This document shows, one piece after another, positions 44,607-54,199 of a DNA stretch of 64,000 nt. The stretch covers positions 1 through 64,000 of the forward strand of contig CAZPSA010000002.1 of the NCBI GenBank assembly GCA_964589375.1, given 5' to 3'. The stretch is from CAG-533 sp964589375 (GTDB lineage Bacteria > Bacillota_I > Bacilli_A > RF39 > UBA660). The notes under the pieces are model-generated. The model saw only the letters and a program-made list of their open reading frames with translations, was not told the DNA's origin and ran no database searches. The first letter of the stretch is position 1. Every line of letters starts with the position of its first letter. The position numbers were made by a program, and so were the translations under genes.

Positions 44607-45887
44607 TTAATCAATATACATTTTTCTAGTATTATCAGCAGCATTTGTGTTTTCTCTTCTTCCAAAATCATTATTAAAATCCCCTTTGGCTTTTGCCGAT
44701 AATTTTTTTAAATATTTGGCTCTCTGTTCTCCTTGAAAACTTAATATTCTCTTTAAAGTCGGCAAAGAATCTAAATCCTTTATCCTTAATTTATCATATT
44801 CTTTTGGGTTTCTTATATAATTTCCATTATTTGGATATAATCTAATAAGCGAGCCAGAAACTAATGCCGGCTTTATCCCTAAAGATTTAGAAACTTGTAA
44901 AAGCATATCATCATCAAAATCCGCTCTTTTCAAAAGTAAACTTAATGCTTCATCTATCGCATCCCAAGGACAAACTATGTCAAACTTTGTCCCTATCAAT
45001 TCTGGATATCTCATCTTTAATCTTACTTGTAACTTTTCTAGATCAGTACTGTCTATAAACTCCCAAAAACGATAATTATTCATTCTCCATCTTTTGCCAG
45101 CAATATCAAAATATAAATCAACATTATCATCATACTTATAAGTTAGTATTTTAATTCCCCTTAAATAATAAAAACTAAAATCATCATTTAATGGGGTATA
45201 ATAACAATTTTCTTTCCTAAATATATCTTTAAGCCAAGAAGTAAAACTAATAATTAAAATCTTACATATTCTTGAATATGTATTAATCTCCGGATTTTCC
45301 CCTATATCATATAAATTAAAGTTCGGATACTCTTTCTTTTTCATTCTGAATTTATAATTATATATTGAAGCTTCAGGTGGAGCATACTCCTTACATAACT
45401 CCCTTTTTACTTCATTTTCCGTCATATCGGGCGTCATACCTTCACTTAGTAAAATATCAAATATATTTCTAGCACTCATCAAAGCACTCCATATTTCTCC
45501 GGAATTTACCTTTTGCTCCATATCAACCAATAAAGGACACAAAAGTCTTAAAACAGTTAAAAATCGAGAATTATAATCAGACTGACTTAAAAACTCTTTA
45601 TTGTCTTTTAAAGCTTTATAAATATCAAAAACATAAGATGAAAGTTCAGTAAAATCTACCATTAACTGCGGACAAATATTTTTAGCTTCTATTAAAATTA
45701 ACATTTTAATAATATCTTCTCTAAAATTTAATGTAACGGCTTCTTTGTATGTTTTCAATAAATTTTCTGCTAACTTTTTTCCATACCAATCTTCAATAAA
45801 AGCATCATCAGGAATTAAGTTTTCTATGGCATTTCTATATGGAAATCCTTTAAAATTGTACCAATCAAAATATATTATTTTTTGCAT
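44607..45887 (-). CDS. Uncharacterised soluble protein downstream of rpoZ
   Basis: 426 residues, no signal peptide or membrane helices, rich in aromatic residues and helices. The C-terminal 60 are basic (LSAKAKGDFNNDFGRRENTN). No catalytic motif is recognised. It follows rpoZ by 24 nt and is probably cotranscribed. Confidence 0.6.
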   Translation of the reverse strand: MQKIIYFDWYNFKGFPYRNAIENLIPDDAFIEDWYGKKLAENLLKTYKEAVTLNFREDIIKMLILIEAKNICPQLMVDFTELSSYVFDIYKALKDNKEFLSQSDYNSRFLTVLRLLCPLLVDMEQKVNSGEIWSALMSARNIFDILLSEGMTPDMTENEVKRELCKEYAPPEASIYNYKFRMKKKEYPNFNLYDIGENPEINTYSRICKILIISFTSWLKDIFRKENCYYTPLNDDFSFYYLRGIKILTYKYDDNVDLYFDIAGKRWRMNNYRFWEFIDSTDLEKLQVRLKMRYPELIGTKFDIVCPWDAIDEALSLLLKRADFDDDMLLQVSKSLGIKPALVSGSLIRLYPNNGNYIRNPKEYDKLRIKDLDSLPTLKRILSFQGEQRAKYLKKLSAKAKGDFNNDFGRRENTNAADNTRKMYID

Positions 45888-45911
45888 AAATACCTCAATA
45901 GAAAAAAAGAA

Positions 45912-46106
45912 TTAATTATACTTAATTAAACCTTTTTCAATTTCCTCTAATGCTCTGCCTAACTCTTTTTTATTTTTATATTCTTTTTCCGGTAATTGAA
46001 AATGTCTAGTTTCTTCCATTTGTTTTGCTCTTTGCGCTATAATATGAACTAAACGATACTTAGAATCTACCGTATTTAAAATTTTATCAATTGATGGATA
46101 TAACAT
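45912..46106 (-). CDS. rpoZ: RNA polymerase omega subunit
   Basis: 64 residues. Omega helps fold the beta-prime subunit. Signatures: MLYPSIDKILNTVDSKYRLV at the start and IIAQRAKQMEE, followed by the RALEEIEKG helix. Length and sequence fit the short Firmicutes form. In many relatives it sits beside gmk and priA, which are not in this window. Confidence 0.88.
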   Translation of the reverse strand: MLYPSIDKILNTVDSKYRLVHIIAQRAKQMEETRHFQLPEKEYKNKKELGRALEEIEKGLIKYN

Positions 46107-46197
46107 TGTATCACACTCCTACAATATTAATATACAGCTTATTTTCGAAACTAAACATAAAAAACCTTAAAAATAGACAATTAATTTACATTATAAA

Positions 46198-46479
46198 TTA
46201 TTTACAGCAAGGATTTTGATCATAAACATTACATATTTCATTTTCTTCACAACAAGTATAACATGGTTCGTATGAATGGCGGTAAATATGATGATTTATT
46301 ATTCTCGTATTAACTGGTTGAATATGACGAACTTGATGATTTATTTCCCGATGACATACTCTTTCACACGGACATTCATAAATTGGTGCACATTCCATCA
46401 TAAAAGGCATTTCCATATTTGATTGTTTCATATTCATATCTTTATAGTCTCCTTCAACACAGCGATTATTTCTAAACAT
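46198..46479 (-). CDS. CotD-like spore coat protein
   Basis: 93 residues from ATG 46479; an ATG 12 nt upstream is possible but overlaps the AAAGGA ribosome binding site. Very rich in Cys, His, Met and Pro: CPCERVCHREINHQVRHIQP, then NTRIINHHIYRHSYEPCYTC and a C-terminal Cys cluster (NPCCK). The His-rich centre flanked by Cys pairs matches the CotD inner-coat family. A sigma-K-like promoter lies upstream, consistent with mother-cell expression. Confidence 0.7.
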   Translation of the reverse strand: MFRNNRCVEGDYKDMNMKQSNMEMPFMMECAPIYECPCERVCHREINHQVRHIQPVNTRIINHHIYRHSYEPCYTCCEENEICNVYDQNPCCK

Positions 46480-46503
46480 AATATTCCACATTCCTTTCTA
46501 GTG

Positions 46504-46532
46504 TATATTATGTAAAAATATCTTAATTGGTT
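46504..46532 (-). promoter_or_regulatory. Sigma-K-like promoter of the CotD-like gene
   Basis: Minus strand AACC, 16 nt, CATAATATA, matching the sigma-K consensus (mACm, N16, CATANNNTA). It ends 24 nt before the ATG. Confidence 0.5.
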
Positions 46533-46539
46533 AAGACAT

Positions 46540-47388
46540 TTAACTATTTAAATATTTTTTTATTTCCCCACTTTTACTTCGGGCATCTTGATAACCTAAA
46601 TTATACATTTCTTTTATTCTTTGCGGATTTTTTTCTAAACGCCTAATTGGAATATATTTTGTTGGTCTCAATACCAGTATATTATTGTTTTCTTCTTGCC
46701 TTTTAATATATTCTAAAGTAGAATTATATTCTTTATATCTATTATTAATTAATTTAACAAGATTAGGATATTTAAAATATCTAAGTTCAGTAAAAAATGC
46801 TAAATGCTTTTTCTTTTGGTAGCCTAACACTCTAGTTGATACCACTATAATTTTATCATAACCAAGTTCAATAGCTTTCTTTACCGGAATGGAATCACTA
46901 AGAGCACCATCTAAATAATAAGAATCATTAATTTTAACTTTCCTTGATAAAAATGGCATCGAGCCAGAAGCTCTTAAATATTCCATACTTTTTTCGTCTT
47001 TTAAATCGTTTATTAAATGATATTCAGCTTTCCCCATTTCTACATTCGTAACTACGGCATAAAAATCAAGAGGATTTTCCTTATAAGTTTTATAATCAAA
47101 TAAATCATATTCATTAACTAATTTATCAAAACAAAAATCTTTATTCATAACATTTCCCGTCTTAAAAAAAGAATAAAAACCGATATAATTTTTATTTTTT
47201 ATATATTTTAAATTATATCTTAATGCCCGATTTATTTGTTTCGATTTATAATTAATACCAAATAAAGCCCCAGCTGATACACCTAAAACCGCATCAACTA
47301 AAATATTTTCCTCTAATAAATAATCTAATACCCCGGCGGTATAAATCCCTCTCATTGCCCCGCCTTCTAAAATCAAACACGATTTCAT
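46540..47388 (-). CDS. Patatin-like phospholipase
   Basis: 282 residues from ATG 47388, directly after the restored stop of the M14-VanY gene; a GTG at 47400 is an alternative. Patatin-like acyl hydrolase with the oxyanion loop LEGGAMRGIYTAGVLDYL, nucleophile GVSAGA (GxSxG near residue 39) and catalytic Asp in LDGALSDSIPV (near 160). Likely cleaves acyl chains from membrane lipids; of the YjjU type by overall layout. No signal peptide. Confidence 0.85.
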   Translation of the reverse strand: MKSCLILEGGAMRGIYTAGVLDYLLEENILVDAVLGVSAGALFGINYKSKQINRALRYNLKYIKNKNYIGFYSFFKTGNVMNKDFCFDKLVNEYDLFDYKTYKENPLDFYAVVTNVEMGKAEYHLINDLKDEKSMEYLRASGSMPFLSRKVKINDSYYLDGALSDSIPVKKAIELGYDKIIVVSTRVLGYQKKKHLAFFTELRYFKYPNLVKLINNRYKEYNSTLEYIKRQEENNNILVLRPTKYIPIRRLEKNPQRIKEMYNLGYQDARSKSGEIKKYLNS

Positions 47389-47389
47389 A

Positions 47390-49127
47390 TTATTTTTCAC
47401 TTTCTAAAGAAGCATAATATTCTTCTAAAGTAAAATTATTTTGAAATAAATATTCGCCTAAATCAGTACCGACATATCTAAGATGCCATGGTTCATAATT
47501 ATTCTTTGTCTAAAGGATATCTTAAAATAAAACCATATTTATAAGAATTATTCTTAATGAAATTGATTAAACTATCATTATTAATTAAGTCTTGATCAAA
47601 TAAATATTCTCCTTCAGCTAATAAACAAATATCTATTGCTAGCCCTGTATGATGTTCGGAAAATCCTGGTTTAGCCACATATTTTAAGGCATATTCTCTT
47701 CCTTTGTCATTGACAATTTCAGCAAAAACATTTTCTTGCTTGCCAATACTACGATATCCACTTTCAATATCTAATTCAAATCCATTTTCTTTGGCAAATG
47801 CTTTAAATTTCAACCAACTATCATATATAACATCGGCAATTTGAATAGAACTTTTATAATTACTTACATTATCAATTAAATTCACCTTATAATTTTCTGG
47901 AATTTTATTATTCTTCCCTACTAAAATATTGATTAAATTTTCATTATATGCTTTTGCCATATAATTAATAGTTTCGACTACTGCCCTAGTATTTTTCTCA
48001 ATTGTATTAGAATAATGATGAGTTAATTTTGCCATTTCTCCTGAAGCATTATTTTCATATTCAGCAAAATTCATGTCTATAAATTGTGACAATGGATTGC
48101 TTCTAACTTCTCCTATTTCAACAACTATTGTACCAGGTAATAAACATCTTAGTTTTGAACAAAAAGTTGTATATGTCGTTGGTTTATATAATTTATAATT
48201 AGCTACATCGGCATATTTATTGGCAATTTTTCGGTTATATAATATATCGTGGGTTCCAAAATTTTCATTCCAATAATTTTTTTCTTTCATATAATCTAAA
48301 TAATGTACTTCCCCGCCACAACTATGAAAAATAAAAGAACCAACTACAATATTATTTTTAATTAAATTGTTATAAAAATTTAAAATTGCTTCGTTTTCGG
48401 GCTCAATAGAATACTGCTTGGTTTTAAAAGGACAGCCAAAAGGTCCTAGCTTAAACCTATTAATTTGATTTAATCTTAAACCGCCATAGTAAATGTCATT
48501 ATTTTTATATTTTTCTACATACTCTCCGCATTCAATATTACTATTTAAATCAACTCCAATACCATTACTTGACCAATTTATCATTATTCCTTCAGGTAAA
48601 TCCTTTAAAAGATTTTGCATACTATTTCTCAATTTTTCATATTTTTCCTCGATACATGAAAAAGTAGAATTTTTAAATGTCAAATGAATTAATTTATCAC
48701 TTGCATCTCCATTTTTTATCGCATTATAATCATCATTTCTAGAATTTAAATAATAATTTAAACAAGCTAGTTGTTCAAAAAAGTCATCACTTTCTCTAGA
48801 TATTAGAGTTCTAATTGCACTTGTTACAATAATAGTTCCTTCCGGATTTAATATAGGAAAAAAATGCAAAGTAAATAAATTACCATCCAAGCTTATTTCT
48901 TTATTTGATAATTTTTCCATAAAACGTAGTAAAAATACATTTGTAATTAACTCAGATGAATGAGTACCAGCGGTTAATATAACATGATATTTACCATGCC
49001 CATATGAATAATGTCTTATTGGCTCCCCAAAATTACTATTGCCAATTGGATTTTCCTCTTTAATAATATTTGAGTTTAGCTTAGATAACATTTCTAGCAT
49101 TTGCTCATAATCTAATATTTTGCTCAT
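47390..49127 (-). pseudogene. M14 carboxypeptidase-like plus VanY D,D-carboxypeptidase fusion, frameshifted
   Basis: From ATG 49127 (GAGGTG upstream) the frame runs to 47499. N-terminal M14/succinylglutamate-desuccinylase-like zinc peptidase: AGTHSSELITN (HxxE near 55), HSCGGEVHYLD (near 268), VVEIGEVRSN (near 336). C-terminal VanY-type domain: SGYRSIGKQEN and FSEHHTGLAIDI (near 487). The frame stops after RYPLDKE. In another frame the rest continues as NNYEPWHLRYVGTDLGEYLF and ends at 47390. The lost EPWH holds the catalytic Glu and last zinc His of VanY, so the truncated chain would lack that activity. Real decay or a sequencing indel. Confidence 0.75.
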
Positions 49128-49165
49128 AAACACCTCATTAAAAGTATAACATAACTTTTTCATTA

Positions 49166-49188
49166 TAAAAAGAAGGGCTTTTCCCTTC
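49166..49188 (-). terminator. Terminator after the 49281 gene
   Basis: Minus strand GAAGGG, 5-nt loop, CCCTTC, then TTTTT. Confidence 0.78.
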
Positions 49189-49200
49189 AAATCTATCTAA

Positions 49201-49215
49201 ACACTAAATTAGTGT
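49201..49215. repeat. Perfect 15-bp palindrome
   Basis: ACACTAA A TTAGTGT: 7-bp arms around one base, in the 90-nt gap between the 49281 gene and its terminator. It could be a protein-binding site or a small hairpin; no regulator is adjacent. Confidence 0.4.
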
Positions 49216-49280
49216 ACAATATATTCTATGGAAAAGAATAAATTTAAGTCTACTTTTTTTGCCTAAAAATTACTAAATTA

Positions 49281-49913
49281 TCATTTATAAAAATTTAGTT
49301 CATCCAACTTTGCCAATATCAAAATACTACTTAAAAATATAAAGTTACATATATTATCAAAGTCAAATACTAATGATCTCCTTTTTCTATCGGTCGTTAT
49401 ATAATTATTGACTTCATCAATATTATTATTAATACGCATCACCGGTATTTCTTCAATTATATCATCTAATGGAGGTATTCCCTTATCAAACACATTTAAA
49501 TCTAAATTATATGCAGCTATTATTTTCCCATTCAAGCATGCATAATCATTATAAATATACATTCCTAACATATTGCCATTACACTTTACTTGTTTTCCAT
49601 CTAATTTTGTAATTATTTGATTTTTATAAACTTCCGAAAGAAAATATTTTGACCATAAATAGTCAGTATAAATGTGAATAAAATATCCAAGCACAAAATC
49701 ATCAGATAAATTATTTTTATATTTTGATAAAAAAAGATCTATATTAGGTATTTCTGTATTATCATTCAAAAAATGGCTCTGTTTTTTAGAATTATTTAAA
49801 AATTTACATACATCCGGTGCAACTGCCCCAATTAATATTTTATCTTGATTTTTCTTTATTATTTTATTTATTTCAGCTGCCACTGCCATATGAATAACTA
49901 CTGATGCCATCAT
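49281..49913 (-). CDS. Zinc-dependent phospholipase C-like protein
   Basis: 210 residues. The layout fits the bacterial phospholipase C/S1-P1-like fold: an N-terminal His (VVIHMAVAAEIN), GAVAPDVCKF, SHFLND and a helix YFIHIYTDYLWSKYFL with His and Asp that would bind zinc. No signal peptide, as in the cytoplasmic members annotated as zinc-dependent phospholipase C family. Substrate unknown. Confidence 0.65.
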   Translation of the reverse strand: MMASVVIHMAVAAEINKIIKKNQDKILIGAVAPDVCKFLNNSKKQSHFLNDNTEIPNIDLFLSKYKNNLSDDFVLGYFIHIYTDYLWSKYFLSEVYKNQIITKLDGKQVKCNGNMLGMYIYNDYACLNGKIIAAYNLDLNVFDKGIPPLDDIIEEIPVMRINNNIDEVNNYITTDRKRRSLVFDFDNICNFIFLSSILILAKLDELNFYK

Positions 49914-50154
49914 TTCACTTCCAAGGCTTATTATATCACGTATAATACTAAGTAGTAAATTAATTAGTTTTCGCTCTTAAAAAGTCTTTCATACTCATTA
50001 TCTTAATTATCTAACAGATAAACTATATCGCCATTTTTCTATTAAATAATAAAATTTTATCATTTCATTTAAAGAAAACCCACCACATTTAGATCCCTTT
50101 TCTATTTATCTCATTATTTTTTAATTTTATTATAATACTTCAAATTATTCTTTT
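49914..50154. other. 241-nt intergenic region before the ComEC stop
   Basis: No gene with a start is supported. On the minus strand one frame has about 30 codons without stop (KCGGFSLNEMIKFYYLIEKW) but lacks a usable start, so it may be a remnant. No hairpin with a T run was found. Confidence 0.35.
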
Positions 50155-52173
50155 TTACGGTGAACAAGTTTCTATTTTCAATTTATTATTTTTTATTTTA
50201 AACATAATACTTCCTTGCATATCAGTCCTATATATATTAGATTTTTTCAAAACACTTAATACATCTTTATTCGGATGTCCATATCTATTATTTTTTCCTA
50301 CTGATATAACTGAATATTTAGGATTAATCTTATCAATAAATTCTTTACTAGAACTGGTTTTACTTCCATGATGTCCCACTTTTAAAACATCAATATCATT
50401 TAAATTATATTGTTCCATTAAATCATTTTCTACTTTAATACTCGCATCTCCCATAAACAAAAACTTATAATTATTATAATTTGTATAAATTACTATGGAG
50501 TTATCATTTTCATTATCATAATTTTGATTATTCAAAAAATATAATTTATTATCTCTTATATTTAATTCTTTAATACAAGAATAATAAGCTATTTTTCTTT
50601 TATTTAATACCTTAATTATGTTCTGTTCTAACTCATTTATATTTCCACAATTAAAGATAACTTTCTCAACTTTAAAATTATTAACAAAATTAATAGCTTC
50701 TCCCATATGATCACTATCTCCATGCGTTAATACCATTGAAGATAACTTACTTATTCCCATACTTTTTAGATATTTAATTGTATTGTCACTAATATCATAA
50801 GTATTACCAACTCCAGTATCAATAAGCACACCATTATTTTTATTAATAATTAGCATACTATCACCTTGACCCACATCAAGAAAAATAATCTTTTTATCTG
50901 AAGTAAATAGTGGTTTCAATTTAAAAGAAAAAATAAACATTAAAGCAAAAATTATATAAACAATCTTATTATTATTAATAAAACTAAATAAAAGAAAATA
51001 ATAAATCAAATAGAAAAACATTGAAACCTTAGGTATAACTATATTTAAAGGAATACATTTTAAAATATTATTTATAAACTCTAAAATATTAACAAATAAA
51101 CTTAATATTGGATCAAAAAATGGTAACAATAATATAATTAAAGTTAAAGGATATACAACTAAACTTACAATAGGTACAATTAATAAATTACTAACTATAG
51201 ATATTAAATTAATTTCATAACTATTATATAAAGTTATTGGCAGACTAAATAAAAAAGCAATTACACTAGTAACAAACAAATTATAAAAATAATTCTTTTT
51301 ATAATACTTTTTACTATAAATAAGTCCCAGTGATACAATACACGAATAAACAAACCCTAAATCATATATTATTAAATAATCTGCCATTATCATCAAAAAC
51401 ATCGTAAGAAATAACACCTTTGATGTAGCTAAATCAAAATTACCCTTTTTATTTATTTTAGATAAAATAAAAAGCAAAACACTTCTAATTAAACTAGCCG
51501 AATAGTTCGTTATAAAAGTATAGAAAATTAAAAAAACAATTATAAAAAGATCAGCTCTGCGCCATTTTTTCAAAAAAAACATTATAATTCCCGATAATAA
51601 ACTTATATGCATACCACTTAAAGCAAATAAATGACTTACTCCATTTATAGCATAAGTCTGATAATCCTCTAAATCACTTTTATCTCCAATAATAAAAGCT
51701 TTTAAATAGTTACTATTTAAAGATTTATCCATTCTTTTTATAAGATAATTTTTAACTTTATAAATTAAACTCCCATCTGAATTAATAATTTCATATTCAT
51801 CTATACTAAACGTATAAAAAATATGATGATTATTTAAATACTTTTGATAATTAAAAGTATTAGGTATAGTATTCTTTTTAGGAATATTTACCTTTCCTTT
51901 AATTTTAATTCTTTGTCCCAATTTAAAACTTTCATTTTTATTATTATAATAAGCTATTATTTTTTCATTATCAACTTTTATAGTAAGCTGCCACTTTTCA
52001 TTTGTATATTTAATATTTGTAATTACTCCTACGTACTCATCTTGCATTTTTAATTTACTTTTAGGTTCATTAAAAACACTATTTAAAATAACGAAGAAGA
52101 TTGTAAATAATAATAAAGCAAAATAAAACCAATTAGACTGTAATATAATCTTTAATTTTATTAAAAAGAGCAT
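50155..52173 (-). CDS. comEC: DNA-uptake channel ComEC
   Basis: 672 residues. ComEC carries incoming single-stranded DNA across the membrane in natural transformation. N-terminal OB-like exported domain (about 40-130), the Competence membrane domain with about ten helices (ALSGMHISLLSGIIMFFL near 185), and a C-terminal metallo-beta-lactamase domain with FLDVGQGDSMLI and LTHGDSDHMG (near 484), so the nuclease-like site is intact. It overlaps comEA by about 40 nt and shares its transcript. Confidence 0.92.
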   Translation of the reverse strand: MLFLIKLKIILQSNWFYFALLLFTIFFVILNSVFNEPKSKLKMQDEYVGVITNIKYTNEKWQLTIKVDNEKIIAYYNNKNESFKLGQRIKIKGKVNIPKKNTIPNTFNYQKYLNNHHIFYTFSIDEYEIINSDGSLIYKVKNYLIKRMDKSLNSNYLKAFIIGDKSDLEDYQTYAINGVSHLFALSGMHISLLSGIIMFFLKKWRRADLFIIVFLIFYTFITNYSASLIRSVLLFILSKINKKGNFDLATSKVLFLTMFLMIMADYLIIYDLGFVYSCIVSLGLIYSKKYYKKNYFYNLFVTSVIAFLFSLPITLYNSYEINLISIVSNLLIVPIVSLVVYPLTLIILLLPFFDPILSLFVNILEFINNILKCIPLNIVIPKVSMFFYLIYYFLLFSFINNNKIVYIIFALMFIFSFKLKPLFTSDKKIIFLDVGQGDSMLIINKNNGVLIDTGVGNTYDISDNTIKYLKSMGISKLSSMVLTHGDSDHMGEAINFVNNFKVEKVIFNCGNINELEQNIIKVLNKRKIAYYSCIKELNIRDNKLYFLNNQNYDNENDNSIVIYTNYNNYKFLFMGDASIKVENDLMEQYNLNDIDVLKVGHHGSKTSSSKEFIDKINPKYSVISVGKNNRYGHPNKDVLSVLKKSNIYRTDMQGSIMFKIKNNKLKIETCSP

Positions 52174-52813
52174 CACCTAAACCACTAACATTTTTGATAT
52201 CTTCAATTGTCTTAAATTCGCCTTTTTCAGTTCGATATTTAATAATAGCATCTGCTTTAGAACTACCTATTCCATTTACTGTTACTAATTCTTCCTTCAA
52301 AGCCGTATTAATATTTACTTTTTTTTCTTCATTCTTATTGTCATCTTCTATTTTGGCAGTATCATCAGTCTCATTAATACAATTATCCACTTTTATAGTT
52401 TCACATATACAAGGAGCTGCAGTGGTAGTAGTAGTTGTCTTAATAGTTGTCGTTAATTCTTTATTAGTAAAAATATAAATTACCATTTCACTTGTTAATT
52501 TCTTACTTAAATTTATATTACTAGTCGTAGCGCCACTTTTTAATCCTCCAGCCTTTTCTATTGCATCAACTACTTTTTCCCCATTAGTAAATTCATAAAC
52601 TCCTGGTTTTTTGACAGCCCCTTTAACATCAACATAAAATTTATCACGAAGAGTATTGTCATCATCTTCCTTACTAATTAGTATACTTTCCTCTTCACCT
52701 TTACTTTCCTGCTCTAATTCTTCTCCATAATAAAAATAAAATGCTATCCCAACTACAATTACCCCAATTATTCCAAACAAAAAATACTTTTTATTATCTT
52801 TAATAAAGTCCAT
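52133..52813 (-). CDS. comEA: DNA-binding competence protein ComEA
   Basis: 226 residues from ATG 52813 (AAAGGAGG upstream). One membrane helix (about 10-27), an SLBB domain (FYVDVKGAVKKPGVYEFTNG), and a C-terminal double helix-hairpin-helix DNA-binding domain (KVNINTALKEELVTVNGIGS to VSGLGDALFNKI). Between them is a Thr-run linker followed by Cys (KTTTTTTAAPCICETIKVDNC), unusual for the family and like the stalks of the surface proteins in this window. Receives DNA at the cell surface and passes it to ComEC. comEB is absent. Confidence 0.9.
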   Translation of the reverse strand: MDFIKDNKKYFLFGIIGVIVVGIAFYFYYGEELEQESKGEEESILISKEDDDNTLRDKFYVDVKGAVKKPGVYEFTNGEKVVDAIEKAGGLKSGATTSNINLSKKLTSEMVIYIFTNKELTTTIKTTTTTTAAPCICETIKVDNCINETDDTAKIEDDNKNEEKKVNINTALKEELVTVNGIGSSKADAIIKYRTEKGEFKTIEDIKNVSGLGDALFNKIKDYITV

Positions 52814-52870
52814 TATTCCTCCTTTCATTATTTATATTAACCATTATCTTCTAATTTCCTTTTTAAATTT

Positions 52871-52896
52871 AAAAAAAGTAACCATATGTTACCTTT
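52871..52896 (-). terminator. Terminator after the M16 peptidase pair
   Basis: Minus strand AAGGTAAC, 5-nt loop, GTTACTTT (one G-U pair), then T. Confidence 0.7.
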
Positions 52897-52915
52897 TTAT
52901 AATTAACTATAACCT

Positions 52916-54199
52916 TTACTCCTCATCTGGAACTAATATATCAACACTACAAATATACTTATTCACCATTTTCTCTGCTACTTTATTCATATCCTCAATA
53001 TTAAGTGACTTATAAATAGAATAAACATCATTCAAGTATTCATTATAATCAATAAGATCCTTCGAAATTTCACTATTTACAACTTCTATATCATCAAACA
53101 TCATAATTAAATTACTAATACAAATCTTCTTTTTTCGTTCCAATTCTTCTTCTTTAATACTAAAATTAGCAATCGTTTCCTTAACTCTTTTTACAAAATA
53201 ATCAGGATATTCAGTCGCCGCCATAATAGTCTCTACATAATAATCATCAGTCGCAATTAAAGAAAAAGATATATCATCAGTTAAAATCCCATTACTTGTA
53301 AGTTCATCTTTTAAAATAGACGTATTTCCAAAATTTATAAGCATAATTAAATTAAAATATAATCTTAAAGCAACCTCAGATATCTTAAGATTTTTAAAAT
53401 TATTTATTGGATACTTAATTGAAATCGCTGCTTTTGCTTTATCAATTGAAGTCTTTTGCTTACAATATTCACTTGTAACTTTAAATGGCTCATCTATTTT
53501 CTTTAATTCAACCTTTTTATATTCTGAAAAAGTAAACTCCGCCATTGTTCCTTCAACAATTGCCACAGCTTCTTCGGGATTAAAATTACCAGTAATAACT
53601 AAAAACATATTCTCAGGGTGATAAAATGCCTTATAAACAGTTAAAATATCATCTAACGTAATCTTTTTAACATCACTTTCAGTTCCACTAATTAAAAAAC
53701 GACGCTCATCATTAACTAAAACCGATTTTAAAGAATTATAATAGAGACAAGTTTCTGGCATATCTTCATACATTTTAATTTCTTCCGTAATTATTCCTCT
53801 TTCATTATTAATTAATTCTTTAGTAAAATACGGCGTATAAACATACTTTATTAAATAAGACAAATTTTCCTTAAAATGATTATTAGCAAATACCTCATAA
53901 CAAGTCATATCAAATGAAGTAAAGGCATTTACTGGACTACCTAAATCTCCAAAATATTCAAAAGCACTTCCCGTTGGCATATTAAACATTAAATGTTCCA
54001 AATAATGAGCAATTCCTTTAGGCATATCATAATTCTTACCATCATATTTAAATTTATTATAAATTGAACCATACCTAACATTTAAAGTTATATAGAAATT
54101 TTTAACATTACAATTAGGAACCATATAAATATCTAAACCATTATCTAAATGCTCTTTATATAAAGTTTCTTTAGCACCTAATATCTCAATCTTCTTCAT
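52916..54199 (-). CDS. M16 zinc peptidase, YmfH-like catalytic subunit
   Basis: 427 residues. The inverted zinc motif HYLEH is present (AHYLEHLMFN near residue 66) with the downstream Glu in NNERGIITEEIKMYED. In B. subtilis YmfF and YmfH form a pair; this is the active-type subunit. It overlaps the upstream gene by 14 nt. GGGAGG precedes the start. Confidence 0.85.
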   Translation of the reverse strand: MKKIEILGAKETLYKEHLDNGLDIYMVPNCNVKNFYITLNVRYGSIYNKFKYDGKNYDMPKGIAHYLEHLMFNMPTGSAFEYFGDLGSPVNAFTSFDMTCYEVFANNHFKENLSYLIKYVYTPYFTKELINNERGIITEEIKMYEDMPETCLYYNSLKSVLVNDERRFLISGTESDVKKITLDDILTVYKAFYHPENMFLVITGNFNPEEAVAIVEGTMAEFTFSEYKKVELKKIDEPFKVTSEYCKQKTSIDKAKAAISIKYPINNFKNLKISEVALRLYFNLIMLINFGNTSILKDELTSNGILTDDISFSLIATDDYYVETIMAATEYPDYFVKRVKETIANFSIKEEELERKKKICISNLIMMFDDIEVVNSEISKDLIDYNEYLNDVYSIYKSLNIEDMNKVAEKMVNKYICSVDILVPDEE

